From contig NZ_CP083985.1 in assembly GCF_020172665.1 (NCBI RefSeq), positions 1,282,280 through 1,346,279 of the forward strand: DNA of 64,000 bases, in the 5' to 3' direction. The position numbers and the translations under genes were made by a program. Under the pieces are notes generated by a model. It had not been told where the DNA came from. It was given only the letters and a program-made list of their open reading frames with translations, and ran no database searches. This DNA is from [Mycobacterium] zoologicum (GTDB taxonomy: Bacteria; Actinomycetota; Actinomycetes; Mycobacteriales; Mycobacteriaceae). Shown here piece after piece: positions 46,011 through 55,780 of the stretch (position 1 is its first letter; each line of letters begins with the position of its first letter).

Positions 46011-46942
46011 CCGACCTGGTCGCGGGACTGGGTGACACCCGGCTGGCCGGGCGCACCTGGAGCCGTCCGGACTGGACGGTCGCCGAGCTGGTGGCCGCCA
46101 AGGCCGGCCGCACCATCTCGGTGGTGCTGCCCGCCCTCGACGAGGCCGAGACCATAGCGACGGTCATCGACAGCATCACCGGCCTGGCGGACGGCCTGGT
46201 CGACGAGCTGATCGTGCTGGACTCCGGCTCCACCGACGACACCGAGATCCGCTCGATCGCCGCCGGCGCCCGGGTGGTCAGCCGTGAGCAGGCCGTCCCA
46301 GAGGTCGCCCCCCAGCCGGGCAAGGGTGAGGCCCTGTGGCGGTCCCTGGCCGCGACCACCGGCGACATCGTGGTCTTCATCGACTCCGATCTGATCGACC
46401 CCGACCCGATGTTCGTCCCCAACCTGGTCGGCCCGCTGCTCACCTGCGACGGCATTCACCTGGTCAAGGGCTTCTACCGGCGGCCGCTGAAGGTCAACGG
46501 CACCGAGGACGCCACCGGCGGCGGCCGTGTCACCGAGCTGGTCGCCCGGCCCCTGCTGACCGCACTGCGCCCCGATCTGGGTGCGGTGCTGCAGCCGCTG
46601 GGCGGTGAATACGCGGGCAGCCGCGAACTGTTGGCGTCGGTGCCCTTCGCCCCCGGCTACGGGGTGGAGATCGGGCTGCTGATCGATACTTACGACCGGC
46701 TGGGCCTTGAGGCGATCGCCCAGGTCAACCTGGGTGTGCGGGCGCACCGCAATCGGCCGCTGTCCGAGTTGGCGCTGATGAGCCGCCAGGTCGTGGCGAC
46801 CCTGCTGTCGCGGTGCGGCGTTCCCGACTCCGGGGTCGGCCTGACCCAGTTCGTGGCCGGTGGCCCGGACGGGATGGACTACCTGCCGCGCACCACGCCG
46901 CTGTCGCTGGTCGACCGGCCGCCGATGAACACGCTGCGCTGA
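46007..46942 (+). CDS. gpgS: glucosyl-3-phosphoglycerate synthase GpgS
   Basis: GpgS transfers glucose from NDP-glucose to 3-phosphoglycerate, the first step of methylglucose lipopolysaccharide synthesis. The 311-residue GT81 enzyme has [13 protein letters not shown] (about residues 37-49), LDSGSTDDT (~69) and the metal-binding DSDL in [11 protein letters not shown] (~125). It also has the acceptor-site [11 protein letters not shown] region (~220). It is translationally coupled to folP2. The related glycogen/MGLP gene glgC lies 2 kb downstream, next to a broken glgM. Confidence 0.93.
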   Translation: MTDLVAGLGDTRLAGRTWSRPDWTVAELVAAKAGRTISVVLPALDEAETIATVIDSITGLADGLVDELIVLDSGSTDDTEIRSIAAGARVVSREQAVPEVAPQPGKGEALWRSLAATTGDIVVFIDSDLIDPDPMFVPNLVGPLLTCDGIHLVKGFYRRPLKVNGTEDATGGGRVTELVARPLLTALRPDLGAVLQPLGGEYAGSRELLASVPFAPGYGVEIGLLIDTYDRLGLEAIAQVNLGVRAHRNRPLSELALMSRQVVATLLSRCGVPDSGVGLTQFVAGGPDGMDYLPRTTPLSLVDRPPMNTLR

Positions 46943-46993
46943 CGCTGACGGGCTGCCCCCGGGGCGGGCGCTGATGGTGGCACTATCGATGCC

Positions 46994-47305
46994 GTGACAC
47001 TGGTGCTGCTCTACCTCGTCGTCCTCGCCCTCACCGCACTGCTGCTGTTCGGGCTGGCCAGCGTGCTGTTCGGCCGTGGCGAACAGCTGCCTCCACTGCC
47101 GCGGGCCACCACCGCGACCATGCTGCCGGCCTCCGGGGTCACCGGAGCCGATGTCGACGCGGTCAAGTTCTCGCAGGTCCTGCGTGGCTATAACACCGGC
47201 GAGGTCGACTGGGTGCTGGACCGGCTGGGTGCCGAGCTCGACCAGCTCCGCGGGGAACTGGCCGCCGCCCAAGCCGCTCAGGCCGACCCGGTGAGGCGGG
47301 GTTGA
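46994..47305 (+). CDS. DivIVA-domain small membrane protein (Rv1209-like)
   Basis: The 103-residue protein starts with one transmembrane segment (about residues 3-24). A short cytoplasmic region contains VDAVKFSQVLRGYNTGEVDWVLDRLGAELDQL, the DivIVA-type F-x-x-x-x-R-G-Y motif followed by a coiled coil. Such proteins may localise with division or polar growth machinery, but the role of this one is unknown. The stop overlaps the TTG start of tag by TTGA. It corresponds in place to Rv1209. Confidence 0.8.
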   Translation: MTLVLLYLVVLALTALLLFGLASVLFGRGEQLPPLPRATTATMLPASGVTGADVDAVKFSQVLRGYNTGEVDWVLDRLGAELDQLRGELAAAQAAQADPVRRG

Positions 47306-47877
47306 CCAGCGCGGTCGACGACGGCCTGGTGCGTTGCGGCTGGGTCGACAACGCGTCCGCGCTCTACCGCGACTACCACGACCAGGAGTGGGGCCGTCCG
47401 CTGCGAGACTCGACGGCTCTGTTCGAGCGGATCAGCCTGGAGGCCTTCCAGAGCGGGCTGTCCTGGCTGGTGATCCTGCGTAAGCGGGACAACTTCCGGC
47501 GTGCGTTCGCCGACTTCGACGTCGAGACCGTGGCGCGGTTCACCGATGCCGACGTTGCCCGACTGCTCGACGACGCCGGCATCGTGCGCAACCGGGCCAA
47601 GATCGAGGCGACGATCGCCAACGCCCGGGCCACCCTCGCCCTGGAACCGACCGATTTGGCCGAGCTGCTGTGGTCTTTCGCCCCACCGTCGCGGCCCCGT
47701 CCGATGGACCTGTCGCAAATTCCGGCGGTCACTCCGGAATCAACCGCGATGGCTCGCGAATTGAAGCGCCGCGGCTTCCGATTTGTCGGTCCTACCACGG
47801 CGTATGCGTTGATGCAGGCCACTGGAATGGTCGACGACCATGTGCAGGCCTGTTGGGTCCCGCGGGTCACGGATTGA
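47302..47877 (+). CDS. tag: DNA-3-methyladenine glycosylase I
   Basis: Tag excises 3-methyladenine from DNA. The 191-residue protein has the HhH-superfamily Tag layout with a zinc site from RCGWV (Cys12), YHDQEWG (His26) and a C-terminal DDHVQACW (His and Cys). The catalytic Glu is in ISLEAFQSGLSW (~47) and the DNA-binding segment in GFRFVGPTTAYALMQATGMVDDH. It begins at TTG 47302, overlapping the preceding stop, so it is probably coupled to the DivIVA-like gene. It corresponds to Rv1210 (tagA). Confidence 0.93.
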   Translation: MTSAVDDGLVRCGWVDNASALYRDYHDQEWGRPLRDSTALFERISLEAFQSGLSWLVILRKRDNFRRAFADFDVETVARFTDADVARLLDDAGIVRNRAKIEATIANARATLALEPTDLAELLWSFAPPSRPRPMDLSQIPAVTPESTAMARELKRRGFRFVGPTTAYALMQATGMVDDHVQACWVPRVTD

Positions 47878-47882
47878 TCCTT

Positions 47883-47888
47883 TAAAAT
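47883..47888 (+). promoter_or_regulatory. -10 element candidate (TAAAAT) for the DUF3117 gene
   Basis: TAAAAT matches TANNNT and is the most AT-rich block of the gap after tag. A transcript from about 47895 would have a ~100-base leader before ATG 47999. No convincing -35 is visible. Confidence 0.35.
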
Positions 47889-47998
47889 GCAGTACGGAAT
47901 CGGGTCTTGTGCGCTCAGCGCCACCGATAGGGAAGAATGGCTAGAGATTTGCAGATCAAGGGCACGGTCCGCGGGCCGGCACCTGGAGGGAGCACTCG

Positions 47999-48166
47999 AT
48001 GGCGGCGATGAAGCCCCGGACCGGCGACGGTCCACTGGAAGCAACCAAAGAGGGGCGCGGCATCGTTATGCGGGTACCACTTGAGGGCGGCGGACGGCTG
48101 GTCGTGGAGTTGACCCCCGACGAGGCCGCCGCACTCGGCGACGAACTCAAGGCCGTCACCAGCTGA
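47999..48166 (+). CDS. DUF3117 small protein (Rv1211-like)
   Basis: ATG 47999, preceded by a GGAGGGAG ribosome binding site, opens a 55-residue frame. It contains MAAMKPRTGDGPLEATKEGR, then a beta-rich core (IVMRVPLEGGGRLVVELTPDEA) and a short C-terminal helix. This is the conserved actinobacterial DUF3117 family, of unknown function. It corresponds to Rv1211 next to glgM-glgC in M. tuberculosis. Confidence 0.85.
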   Translation: MAAMKPRTGDGPLEATKEGRGIVMRVPLEGGGRLVVELTPDEAAALGDELKAVTS

Positions 48167-48179
48167 GGCGTCACCCGCA

Positions 48180-48697
48180 TCAGCCACCGGCCCGTCGATA
48201 GACGGCCAGAGTCTGCTCGGCCACCCGCACCAGTGACCCCGTGACGTCGTCGCTGACCACCTCAGGAATGCCGCCGACGTCGGAGGCCACCACCGGGGTG
48301 GCACAGGTCATCGCCTCGAGGTTGACGATCCTCAACGGTTCGTACGCCGACGGGCACACGAATACCGTTGCCGCCGAGGATAATTCGCGGATCTGCCGCA
48401 CTGGATGGGCCTGCTGAATCCAGAAAACACGCCGCGTCGCGTCGCCGCCAGTTCGATCACCGCGTCCTGCACCTCGTCTGCGATATCGCGGGCGTCGGGC
48501 GCGCCGGCGCACAACACCAGGTGCGCGCGTGGTGGCATCGCGTTCGGCCCAGGACGACACCCGGTAGCCGTTGTCGAGCCCAGGGTCGCAGCGGCTCCAG
48601 GGAATGCGCGGTCAGCACGTGGGGACGTCGTGCCGGCGCCGTCGTAGATCAGCGGGGGGTATTTCCGAGTCGGCATCGCCGCCCGCATAACCCGCAA
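48180..48697 (-). pseudogene. glgM: decayed glycogen synthase / maltose-1-phosphate synthase gene glgM
   Basis: Recognisable pieces of the ~387-residue GT4 enzyme GlgM (Rv1212c) lie in order on the minus strand but in changing frames. First is a start like MRVMRAAMPTRKYPPLIYDG at 48697. HVLTAHSLEPLRPW follows after the loss of about 80 codons. GYRVSSWAER comes in another frame. After a further large gap, HLVLCAGAPDARDIADEV and then, frameshifted, VFWIQQ continues into SSAATVFVCPSAYEPLRIVN. The end TGSLVRVAEQTLAVYRRAGG lacks some 40 internal codons. At least three deletions and two frameshifts leave no functional frame. The neighbours (DUF3117, glgC) are intact and in the M. tuberculosis order, so this is local decay. 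Confidence 0.85.
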
Positions 48698-48782
48698 GGT
48701 AGCCGACGCGCCAGTCTGACAGAACGGTCAGAATCGCCGGGTCGCGTGGCAGGGCCCGGGCGTGGCCGATAGGTTTGGGGCC

Positions 48783-49997
48783 ATGAGGGAAATGCCGCAC
48801 GTGCTGGGCATCGTCCTGGCCGGCGGCGAGGGCAAGCGACTGCACCCGCTCACCGCGGACCGGGCCAAGCCGGCGGTCCCGTTCGGCGGCGCCTACCGGT
48901 TGATCGACTTCGTCCTGTCGAATCTGGTCAACGCGCGCTACTTGCGGATTTGTGTTCTGACGCAGTACAAGTCGCATTCCCTGGACCGGCATATCTCGCA
49001 GAACTGGCGGCTGAGCGGGTTGGCGGGGGAGTACATCACCCCGGTGCCGGCGCAGCAGCGGCTCGGGCCGCGTTGGTACACCGGCTCGGCCGATGCCATC
49101 TACCAGTCACTGAACCTGATCTACGACGAAGATCCTGACTACATAGTGGTTTTCGGCGCAGACCACGTGTACCGGATGGACCCCGAACAGATGGTGCGGT
49201 TCCACATCGCCAGCGGAGCCGGCGCGACGGTCGCCGGGGTGCGGGTGCCGCGCTCGGAGGCGTCGTCATTCGGCTGCATCGACGCCGACGATTCTGGACG
49301 CATCCGGGGGTTCATGGAGAAGCCGGCCAATCCGCCGGGAACCCCCGATGACCCGGACACCACCTATGTGTCGATGGGCAATTACATCTTCACCACCAAG
49401 GTGCTGATCGACGCGATCCGCGCCGACGCCGACGACGATCACTCCGACCACGACATGGGCGGCGACATCATGCCGCGCCTGGTGGCCGACGGGATGGCTG
49501 CGGTTTATGACTTCTCCGACAACGAGGTACCCGGCGCTACCGAGCGTGACCACGGCTATTGGCGCGACGTCGGGACCCTCGACGCCTTCTACGACGCGCA
49601 CATGGATCTGGTGTCGGCGCACCCGGTGTTCAACCTGTACAACACCCGCTGGCCGATCCACGGCGCGACCGAGAACCTGGCACCGGCGAAGTTCGTCAAC
49701 GGCGGCTCCGCGCAGGAGTCGGTGGTGGGCGCCGGCAGCGTCATCTCGGCCGGTTCGGTGCGGGATTCAGTGCTGTCGTCGAACGTCCTGATCGGCGATG
49801 GCGCCATCGTCGAGGGCAGCGTCCTCATGCCCGGCGTCCGGGTGGGACGCGGCGCGGTGGTGCGCCACGCGATCCTGGACAAGAACGTCGTGGTCGGTCC
49901 CGGCGAGATGATCGGCGTCGACCTGACGAAAGATCGGGAGCGGTTCGCGATCAGCGCCGGCGGTGTGGTGGCCGTCGGCAAAGGCGTGTGGATCTAG
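48783..49997 (+). CDS. glgC: glucose-1-phosphate adenylyltransferase GlgC
   Basis: GlgC makes ADP-glucose from glucose 1-phosphate and ATP. The 404-residue protein is full length. It has the nucleotidyltransferase motif [26 protein letters not shown] (about residues 10-35), [13 protein letters not shown] (~93) and GADHVYRMD (~122). A Lys-containing substrate loop [10 protein letters not shown] (~175) follows, and a C-terminal left-handed beta-helix completes the chain. ATG 48783 is seven bases after TAGGTT (48770-48775), consistent with leaderless transcription. Its usual divergent partner glgM is a pseudogene here, so ADP-glucose must be used by another enzyme. Confidence 0.95.
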   Translation: MREMPHVLGIVLAGGEGKRLHPLTADRAKPAVPFGGAYRLIDFVLSNLVNARYLRICVLTQYKSHSLDRHISQNWRLSGLAGEYITPVPAQQRLGPRWYTGSADAIYQSLNLIYDEDPDYIVVFGADHVYRMDPEQMVRFHIASGAGATVAGVRVPRSEASSFGCIDADDSGRIRGFMEKPANPPGTPDDPDTTYVSMGNYIFTTKVLIDAIRADADDDHSDHDMGGDIMPRLVADGMAAVYDFSDNEVPGATERDHGYWRDVGTLDAFYDAHMDLVSAHPVFNLYNTRWPIHGATENLAPAKFVNGGSAQESVVGAGSVISAGSVRDSVLSSNVLIGDGAIVEGSVLMPGVRVGRGAVVRHAILDKNVVVGPGEMIGVDLTKDRERFAISAGGVVAVGKGVWI

Positions 49998-50016
49998 CGG
50001 CGAGCGCAGGCCCGGC

Positions 50017-50691
50017 TCACCAGATTCCGGGCACCAGGCGGTAGCGGATCTGCTGGGTGTAGTCGCGGTATCCGGCCAGCTCCTGGTTCAGCAGCTCTTC
50101 CTCGTCGCGGATCCGCAGCACCAGCACGATCAGCCCCGGCGCCAGGAATACCAGCCCCCAGTAGGAGCCGAGCGCGAGCGGGACGCCGATCATCATGATG
50201 ACGTTGCCGGTGTACATCGGGTGGCGCACCACGCCGTAGAGTCCCGTCGACACCAGCGTTTGGTCCGCCTCAACCGTGACATTGGCTGCGGCATAACCGT
50301 TCTGGATCACCACCGCCATGGCGAGCAGCAGCCCGGCCGCTACCAGGGCGTCGCCCAGCAGGCACACCGGCGTCGGCACCGTCGACCAGCCGAGTCGATG
50401 ATCGAGGGCGCTTAAGGCGAACATGGCCGGAAAACAGACGAAGATGACGGCGATGATGATCCGCTGCGCCGGCCGCGTCTCGGCCGCGGGTCCGACGCGC
50501 ATCCGGCGCTCCAGTGCGGCCGGATTGGTGCGGATCAGGTACATGCTGGGAATCCAGGTGGACACGGCGAATGCCGCGAGGAACACCCAGGCCTGCCAGT
50601 AGTGCAGCGTTCCGGCCGGCACGAACAGCAACAGCCCGAAGGCGATCAGGCCCACGGTCGCCGAAAGAAGTCCCTTGCCAATGGTTTTCAT
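50017..50691 (-). CDS. isoprenylcysteine-carboxyl-methyltransferase-like membrane protein
   Basis: The 224-residue protein has about five membrane helices and the C-terminal signature of the ICMT/PEMT family: LVSTGLYGVVRHPMYTGNVIMMIG (about residues 147-170) and IRDEEELLNQELAGYRDYTQQIRYRLVPGIW. The R-H-P-x-Y and E-E motifs bind S-adenosylmethionine in characterised relatives. The bacterial substrate is unknown. It is nine bases downstream of the ABC permease gene on the same strand and may belong to that operon. Confidence 0.8.
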   Translation of the reverse strand: MKTIGKGLLSATVGLIAFGLLLFVPAGTLHYWQAWVFLAAFAVSTWIPSMYLIRTNPAALERRMRVGPAAETRPAQRIIIAVIFVCFPAMFALSALDHRLGWSTVPTPVCLLGDALVAAGLLLAMAVVIQNGYAAANVTVEADQTLVSTGLYGVVRHPMYTGNVIMMIGVPLALGSYWGLVFLAPGLIVLVLRIRDEEELLNQELAGYRDYTQQIRYRLVPGIW

Positions 50692-50701
50692 GGCTTCCTC
50701 C

Positions 50702-52339
50702 TCACAATGTCAGATCTCTGCGGCGGAATGCCCAGAGACCCAGCCCGATCAGCGCGGCGTCGATCGCCGACAGCGCCACCAGCGGAAGCGCATTGAAGCC
50801 GGCGTCGGAGCCCACCAACGGGATGTGGGTGAACGGCTCGAGGTCGAGCACCCACTGCGGCAGCCCAGACAACGTGCCGAGCAGGTACAGCGCGATGAAG
50901 CCGATCAACACCCCCCAGGCGGCGGGGGCGTACTTCGGTGCGAGCCCGAACAACGCGACCGTGACCGCCGGTGGCAGCCACACCGCCGGCAGCTGCACGG
51001 CGGCACTGCCGAGCACCTGGCCCAAGTGCCCGCCGATATCACCGCCGGCCGCCTGCCCGTAGACGATCCCGGCCACCACGCCGCCGGCCAGTATCGCCAT
51101 AGCCGAGCCGCCCAGTGCGATCACCAGATGGCTTGCCAGCCAACGGGTTCTGCTGACAGATCCGGCGAGCAGCGTCTCGGCACGCCCGGTGGCCTCCTCG
51201 TGGTGCAGCCGCAGCACCAGCGAGACGGCGAACGCCGCGCCCACCATGCCCAGCATCGAGAAGGCCACCGCGACGAACGCCTGCTCGAGCACCTGGCTGC
51301 CGCCCAGCCGGGTCACCACGTCACGCGCGCTGTCGCTGCCGACCTCGTCGGCGATCCCGTGCACCACGCTGCCGATCATCAGACCGTAGAACACCAGACC
51401 GGTGGTCCACAGCGCCAGGGCGCCGCGGTCGAGCCGCCACGCCAGGCCGAAGGCACCGGCCAGCGTCGGCGCCGCCCGGCGCGGTCCCGGACGGTCGGCG
51501 AGCAACCCTGCGCCGACATCGCGGCGGGATGCGAACTGGTAGGCCAGCCAGGTGAGCGCGGCCGCGGTCACCAGGTGCAGGATCAGCACCCACCACCGGT
51601 CACCGGCGTACGGTCGGACCTGCAGCGACCAGCCCAGCGGTGAGAGCCACGACAGCGCACCGGATCCGGCGTCGCCGACCGCGCGAATGGTGAAGGCGGC
51701 CCCCAGCACGGCGAAGGCGGCGCCGCGGGCGACACGTGCGCTCGCCGACAGCTGTGCGGCGACTGCGGCCACGGCGCCGAACACCAGCCCGGAGCCGGCC
51801 AGCGCCGCACCGAATGCGAACGATCCGGCCGCCGGTACGCCGGTGGTGAGCAGGCCGAGAGTCCCGATCACCCCGGTCGTTACCGCCGCCGCTGCGGCCA
51901 GCAGCAGCGCGCCGGTCAGCCCGGCGTAGCGACCGATCGCGGTCGAGGAGATCAGTTCGGTACGGCCGGTCTCCTCGTCGCCGCGAGTGTGCCGGATGAC
52001 GGTCAGGATCACCGCGACCGCGATCAGCAGATGGAAGATTCCGGCCTTCCAGATGCCGACCGCCCCGAGGGTGTCGTTGTAGACCTGCCCGTACACGGCG
52101 CGCTGGGCCGGGCTGGCCATGATCGTGGCCGCCAGGCCGGCGCGGTCGGCGGCGGTGGGGTAGATCGCCTTGATGCTGGCGATGTAGACGCTGGCCAGCG
52201 GCAACGACAGCAGTAACACCCACAGCGGCAACACGATCCGGTCGCGCCGCAGATACAGGCGCAGCATCGCGCCGGTGCCCACCAGCTCCGGCCGGTGCTG
52301 TGGTGACCGGTGCGGGCGTTCGAGCGCGACGGTGGTCAC
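50702..52339 (-). CDS. ABC transporter permease (Rv1217c-like)
   Basis: From GTG 52339, overlapping the ATPase stop by GTGA, the protein is 545 residues with about twelve hydrophobic segments arranged as two similar halves. Each half has a large segment near [15 protein letters not shown] and [16 protein letters not shown], where the repeated E-E-x-x-G-R-x-E motif marks the internal duplication. This fits the M. tuberculosis permease Rv1217c, which with Rv1218c forms an exporter linked to drug efflux. The frame continues upstream to 53023 only as a shadow of the ATPase gene. Confidence 0.85.
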   Translation of the reverse strand: MTTVALERPHRSPQHRPELVGTGAMLRLYLRRDRIVLPLWVLLLSLPLASVYIASIKAIYPTAADRAGLAATIMASPAQRAVYGQVYNDTLGAVGIWKAGIFHLLIAVAVILTVIRHTRGDEETGRTELISSTAIGRYAGLTGALLLAAAAAVTTGVIGTLGLLTTGVPAAGSFAFGAALAGSGLVFGAVAAVAAQLSASARVARGAAFAVLGAAFTIRAVGDAGSGALSWLSPLGWSLQVRPYAGDRWWVLILHLVTAAALTWLAYQFASRRDVGAGLLADRPGPRRAAPTLAGAFGLAWRLDRGALALWTTGLVFYGLMIGSVVHGIADEVGSDSARDVVTRLGGSQVLEQAFVAVAFSMLGMVGAAFAVSLVLRLHHEEATGRAETLLAGSVSRTRWLASHLVIALGGSAMAILAGGVVAGIVYGQAAGGDIGGHLGQVLGSAAVQLPAVWLPPAVTVALFGLAPKYAPAAWGVLIGFIALYLLGTLSGLPQWVLDLEPFTHIPLVGSDAGFNALPLVALSAIDAALIGLGLWAFRRRDLTL

Positions 52340-53238
52340 GCCTGCACCGTGTCGTAGTGGCGCATGAACAGTTCTTCCAGCGTGGGCGGTTGGCTGGTGA
52401 GGCTGCGTACACCCGCGACGCTGAGCGCCCGGATGAGCTCGCCGAGGCTGGCACTGTCGACCTGCGCGTGCAGCACGGTTCCGCTGTAGTGCACGTTGCC
52501 GACACCCGGGATGCGAGTGAGATCGCCTGGGTCGCTGAGCAGGTCGGCCTCGATCGAGGTGCGCCTCAGGTGGCGCAGCGAGTCCAGCGAGCCGCTTTCG
52601 ATGACGCGGCCGGCCCGGATGATCGTCACACGGCGGCACAGTCGCTCGGTCTCCGCCAGGATGTGGCTGGAGAGCAGCACGGTGACGCCGCGTTGGCTCG
52701 CTTCGGCGACGCACTGCTGGAAGATGTTCTCCATCAGCGGATCCAGCCCGCTGCTGGGCTCGTCGAGCAGTAGCAGCCGGGCGGGTGAGGAGAAGGCGGA
52801 GATCAGGGAGACCTTCTGACGGTTGCCCTTCGAGTAGGTGCGGGCCTTCTTGCTGGGGTCCAGGTCGAAGCGCTCCACCAGTTCCTGGCGGCGCTTCTCG
52901 TCGATGCCGCCCCGCATCCGGGCCAGCAGATCGATGGTCTCGCCACCGGTCAGGGACGGCCACAGGGTGACATCTCCTGGTACGTAGGCGATCTCGCGAT
53001 GAATGTCGACTGCGTCGGTCCACGGGTCCCCGCCGAGCAGGCGGACTGTCCCGCTGTCGGCCCGGACCAGGCCCAGCAAAATGCGGATCGTGGTGGACTT
53101 TCCGGCGCCGTTGGGCCCGAGGAACCCGTGCACCTCACCGGCGTGCACGGTCAGGTCCAGCCCGTCGAGTGCCTTCACCGCGCCGAAGCTCTTCTCCAGT
53201 CCGCGGATTTTGATTGCGGGCCAACGACTGTCAGTCAT
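52336..53238 (-). CDS. ABC transporter ATP-binding protein (Rv1218c-like)
   Basis: The 300-residue ATPase has Walker [10 protein letters not shown] (about residues 41-49), the Q-loop region, signature [11 protein letters not shown] (~133), Walker [14 protein letters not shown] (~153) and the H-loop SSHILAE. A C-terminal ~80-residue extension is typical of the drug-resistance (DrrA-like) group. It is the energy-supplying half of the exporter with the overlapping permease gene. Its start overlaps the stop of the TetR regulator by eight bases, so regulator, ATPase and permease form one operon. Confidence 0.92.
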   Translation of the reverse strand: MTDSRWPAIKIRGLEKSFGAVKALDGLDLTVHAGEVHGFLGPNGAGKSTTIRILLGLVRADSGTVRLLGGDPWTDAVDIHREIAYVPGDVTLWPSLTGGETIDLLARMRGGIDEKRRQELVERFDLDPSKKARTYSKGNRQKVSLISAFSSPARLLLLDEPSSGLDPLMENIFQQCVAEASQRGVTVLLSSHILAETERLCRRVTIIRAGRVIESGSLDSLRHLRRTSIEADLLSDPGDLTRIPGVGNVHYSGTVLHAQVDSASLGELIRALSVAGVRSLTSQPPTLEELFMRHYDTVQA

Positions 53239-53863
53239 CTGTTCCCCCTTGTTCGGCTTCCAGGAAGGCGTCGTACATGGTCCGGTCGGCCAGCAGGCCC
53301 TCGGTGTAGATCTCCAGTGCGGGCAGCACCATCTCGCCGGCGTAGTCGCGCAGCACCGCCCGCAGATCGGTCGGGTTGTCGTGCATCTGCAGGTACAGCA
53401 GGAAGGCGCCGCCGCCGGCCATCGCCAGGTATCTGGCGCGGGCCTTGGGGTTGCGGCTGGGCCGCAGGGTGCCGGCCCGCACGCCTTCGTCGAGGTATTC
53501 CTCGGCGTTGGCGATCATCTGCCGCCACATGGTGCGGGCCAGGTCGCCGCCGTCCTGCATGCTGCGGACCAGGTAGGTCATCAGTGGTGCGTACGTCTCG
53601 ATCTCGGCCAACTGCGCGAACCAGGTGGCCGGGTCCGCCGAGCGCATCGCCTCGGTCTTGCCGATCCTGATGGTCTCGGCGACGTAGGCGTCGCAGGCCT
53701 TGCGCAGCCCGTCCTTGGACCCGAAGTGGTGGATCACCAGCGCGGCGCTGACCCCGGCGGCCTCGGCGATGGCGCGCAACCCCACGCCGAGGCCGTGCTT
53801 CCCGAACTGTTCGATGGCCGCGTCGCGGATGCGGGCGGTGGCCGTCAAGTCGGCTGAACGCAT
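53231..53863 (-). CDS. TetR-family regulator (Rv1219c-like) of the ABC exporter
   Basis: The 210-residue protein starts at [20 protein letters not shown] as in Rv1219c; a start at 53881 would add six residues. The HTH reads [32 protein letters not shown] (about residues 27-58). The long C-terminal domain with [12 protein letters not shown] resembles the multidrug-binding domain of Rv1219c, whose structure is known. A 34-bp dyad at 53855-53888 covers its start codon, indicating autorepression of the regulator-exporter operon. Confidence 0.9.
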   Translation of the reverse strand: MRSADLTATARIRDAAIEQFGKHGLGVGLRAIAEAAGVSAALVIHHFGSKDGLRKACDAYVAETIRIGKTEAMRSADPATWFAQLAEIETYAPLMTYLVRSMQDGGDLARTMWRQMIANAEEYLDEGVRAGTLRPSRNPKARARYLAMAGGGAFLLYLQMHDNPTDLRAVLRDYAGEMVLPALEIYTEGLLADRTMYDAFLEAEQGGTDD

Positions 53864-53888
53864 GTTCAATAGATTAAACACGCGTTCA
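53855..53888. promoter_or_regulatory. operator dyad overlapping the TetR start codon
   Basis: TGAACGCATGTT (53855-53866) and AACACGCGTTCA (53877-53888) form a 12-bp inverted repeat with one mismatch and a ten-base spacer. The start codon CAT (53861-53863, minus-strand ATG) lies inside the left arm. Binding would block expression of the whole TetR-ABC operon. Confidence 0.65.
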
Positions 53889-53920
53889 GTGCAGCGTCAA
53901 GTATCTCCGGCCCCCCGGCG

Positions 53921-53979
53921 CGACCGTGCAGAAACGTCCGGAACCACCTGTGGTTTTGGCGGACGTTTCTGCACGCTCG
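53921..53979. repeat. intergenic palindrome, copy 3 (upstream of the TetR gene)
   Basis: GTGCAGAAACGTCCG (53926-53940) pairs perfectly with 53960-53974, and the outer CGACC/GCTCG bases extend the stem to 20 bp with one mismatch. The centre AACCAC-CT-GTGGTT (53942-53955) is a second palindrome. The ends repeat those of copies 1 and 2. It lies between the 3' end of the O-methyltransferase gene and the 5' side of the TetR gene, both on the minus strand, so here it is not between convergent genes. Confidence 0.8.
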
Positions 53980-54015
53980 GCAGAACGGGGAAAGGGGAAA
54001 ACGGGGAAAGGGGAA

Positions 54016-54678
54016 TCAGTCGCGGACCGCGGCCAGCAGGCCGTCGCCCAGCGGGATCAGTGCCGGGGTGAGCCGCTCGTCCTCGGCGATCAGCCGGGCC
54101 GCCTCGCGTACCGCGACCACCTCGGCGTCGTTGGCCGCGGGATCGCCGGCCCGGCCGCCCAACGCGGCCCGGTGCACCACGACCACGCCGCGCGGGCGCA
54201 GCAGCCGCACGGCTTCGTGGACGTAGTCGGGCTGATCGATCGGGTCGGCGTCGACGAACACCAGGTCGTAGGACTCGTCGGCCAGGCGGGTCAGCACCTC
54301 CTGGGCGCGGCCGCTGATAAACCGGGTTCTCGACGGCCCGATTCCGGCGTCGCCGAACGCCTGCTTGGCGGTGCGCTGGTGTTCGGGCTCGATGTCGATC
54401 GTGGTGAGCACGCCGTCCTCGCCCATTCCCGACAGCAGCCACAGCCCGCTGACGCCGGCTCCGGTCCCGACCTCGACCACGGCCTTGCCGCCGCTGAGCT
54501 TGGTCAGCAGGCTCAACATCGCACCCACCGCCGCGCTGATCGACGTCACGCCGATCTCGCCGGCCCGGTCCCGAGCGGCCGCCAGCACCGCGTCTTCGGA
54601 CATCGAGCCCTCGGCGTGCGCCAACAGGGCGTCGGCCCGGCTGGCCGTCGGGCCGGAGGTGTCATCGGTGCTGGCCAT
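54016..54678 (-). CDS. SAM-dependent O-methyltransferase (Rv1220c-like)
   Basis: The 220-residue protein belongs to the class I catechol/caffeoyl-CoA O-methyltransferase family. It has motif [20 protein letters not shown] (about residues 67-85), the acidic DIEPEHQ (~94) and [12 protein letters not shown] (~141), where the Asp residues bind SAM and metal. The natural substrate is unknown. ATG 54678 follows TAGGCT (54690-54685 on the minus strand) by six bases, so transcription is probably leaderless. It is divergent from sigE, the Rv1220c-Rv1221 order of M. tuberculosis. Confidence 0.9.
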   Translation of the reverse strand: MASTDDTSGPTASRADALLAHAEGSMSEDAVLAAARDRAGEIGVTSISAAVGAMLSLLTKLSGGKAVVEVGTGAGVSGLWLLSGMGEDGVLTTIDIEPEHQRTAKQAFGDAGIGPSRTRFISGRAQEVLTRLADESYDLVFVDADPIDQPDYVHEAVRLLRPRGVVVVHRAALGGRAGDPAANDAEVVAVREAARLIAEDERLTPALIPLGDGLLAAVRD

Positions 54679-54794
54679 GACCGCAGCCTAGGACACACCG
54701 TGGCGCGGCGGCGCGCAGACACCGGCTCGACACGCCCGGCGCGAAGCCGTGTCCAAACCGTTACCGAGGCCCATAACCGCAGTGCGTGGGATAT

Positions 54795-54810
54795 TCGAAC
54801 GTGAGTTCAC
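54795..54810. promoter_or_regulatory. LexA-like box upstream of sigE
   Basis: TCGAAC-GTGA-GTTCAC resembles the mycobacterial SOS box TCGAAC-N4-GTTCGA, with two mismatches in the second half-site. It lies about 60 bp before the preferred sigE start. It may be chance, or it may be an operator for another regulator of this complex promoter region. Confidence 0.3.
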
Positions 54811-54868
54811 AGTCGGCGTTCAGTGGCAACACAGAGCGGGCATACGGCGGTACGGAACGGTATCGGGC

Positions 54869-55651
54869 ATGGAGCGAGGTAGCAGCCGGCTTCGGAATAC
54901 GAAGGGCCGTTCGGGCGTTGGCGCAGATGACGCGCTGACGTCACCCGACGGCGGCCCTGACGCGAAGGAACTCGACATAACCACCTTGCTGCCCCCGGTC
55001 GCCATGTCGCACCCGGCCACCCACTCGGAGCGCTACAGCGACACCGATTGGGTAGTGCCGTCCGAGGAACCGCAGGGCACGGCGGTGTTCGACGCCACCG
55101 GCGACTCGGCTGCCATGCCGTCCTGGGACGAGCTGGTACGCCAGCACGCCGACCGGGTGTACCGGCTGGCCTACCGGCTCTCCGGCAGCCAGCAGGACGC
55201 CGAGGACCTGACCCAGGAGACCTTCATCCGGGTCTTCCGGTCGGTGCACAACTACCAGCCCGGGACCTTCGAGGGTTGGCTGCACCGCATCACCACGAAC
55301 CTCTTTCTGGACATGGTCCGCAAGCGGGGGCGGGTCCGCATGGAGGCACTGCCCGAGGACTATGACCGGGTCCCGGCTGACGAGCCCGACCCCGAGCAGA
55401 TCTACCACGACGCCCGGCTCGACCCCGACCTGCAGGCCGCGTTGGACTCGCTGCCGCCGGAGTTCCGGGCCGCGGTCGTGCTGTGCGACATCGAAGGTCT
55501 GTCCTACGAAGAGGTCGGGGCCACCCTCGGGGTGAAGCTGGGCACCGTGCGCAGCCGCATCCACCGGGGTCGCCAGGCCCTACGCGACTACCTCGCCGAC
55601 CGTCCCGGTCAGCGTGACGGTTCGGCGCTGGGCGGCATCGCCGCCGGCTGA
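54869..55651 (+). CDS. sigE: ECF sigma factor SigE
   Basis: SigE directs the envelope- and heat/SDS-stress regulon. The protein from ATG 54869 is 260 residues, close to the M. tuberculosis length. A poorly conserved ~85-residue N-terminus precedes region 2 ([40 protein letters not shown], about 86-125, then [17 protein letters not shown]). Region 4 follows ([44 protein letters not shown], about 194-237). An upstream ATG at 54749 in the same frame would give 300 residues, and alternative starts are known for M. tuberculosis sigE. The anti-sigma gene follows after 129 bp. Confidence 0.95.
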   Translation: MERGSSRLRNTKGRSGVGADDALTSPDGGPDAKELDITTLLPPVAMSHPATHSERYSDTDWVVPSEEPQGTAVFDATGDSAAMPSWDELVRQHADRVYRLAYRLSGSQQDAEDLTQETFIRVFRSVHNYQPGTFEGWLHRITTNLFLDMVRKRGRVRMEALPEDYDRVPADEPDPEQIYHDARLDPDLQAALDSLPPEFRAAVVLCDIEGLSYEEVGATLGVKLGTVRSRIHRGRQALRDYLADRPGQRDGSALGGIAAG

Positions 55652-55780
55652 ATCCCGCCGTGTCGGCCCGCGCTGGGCACTGCTTTACGCGTTGACGCGT
55701 GATATCGCGCTACATTCTTATTAGGTCTTAAATTTCGGTGTTGCCGATCGGCGCTGTTGGTGATGGGAGAGGAGTCCGGT

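Noticed and set aside
45596..47272. 558-residue minus-strand ORF opposite folP2-gpgS
   Set aside because: It spans parts of three recognised plus-strand genes and has low-complexity Gly/Gln/His composition typical of a shadow frame.
48332..48697. Apparent 121-residue gene MRVMRAAMPTRKYPP... as a real protein
   Set aside because: Its two ends match separated parts of GlgM and the middle is out of frame, so it is a pseudogene fragment.
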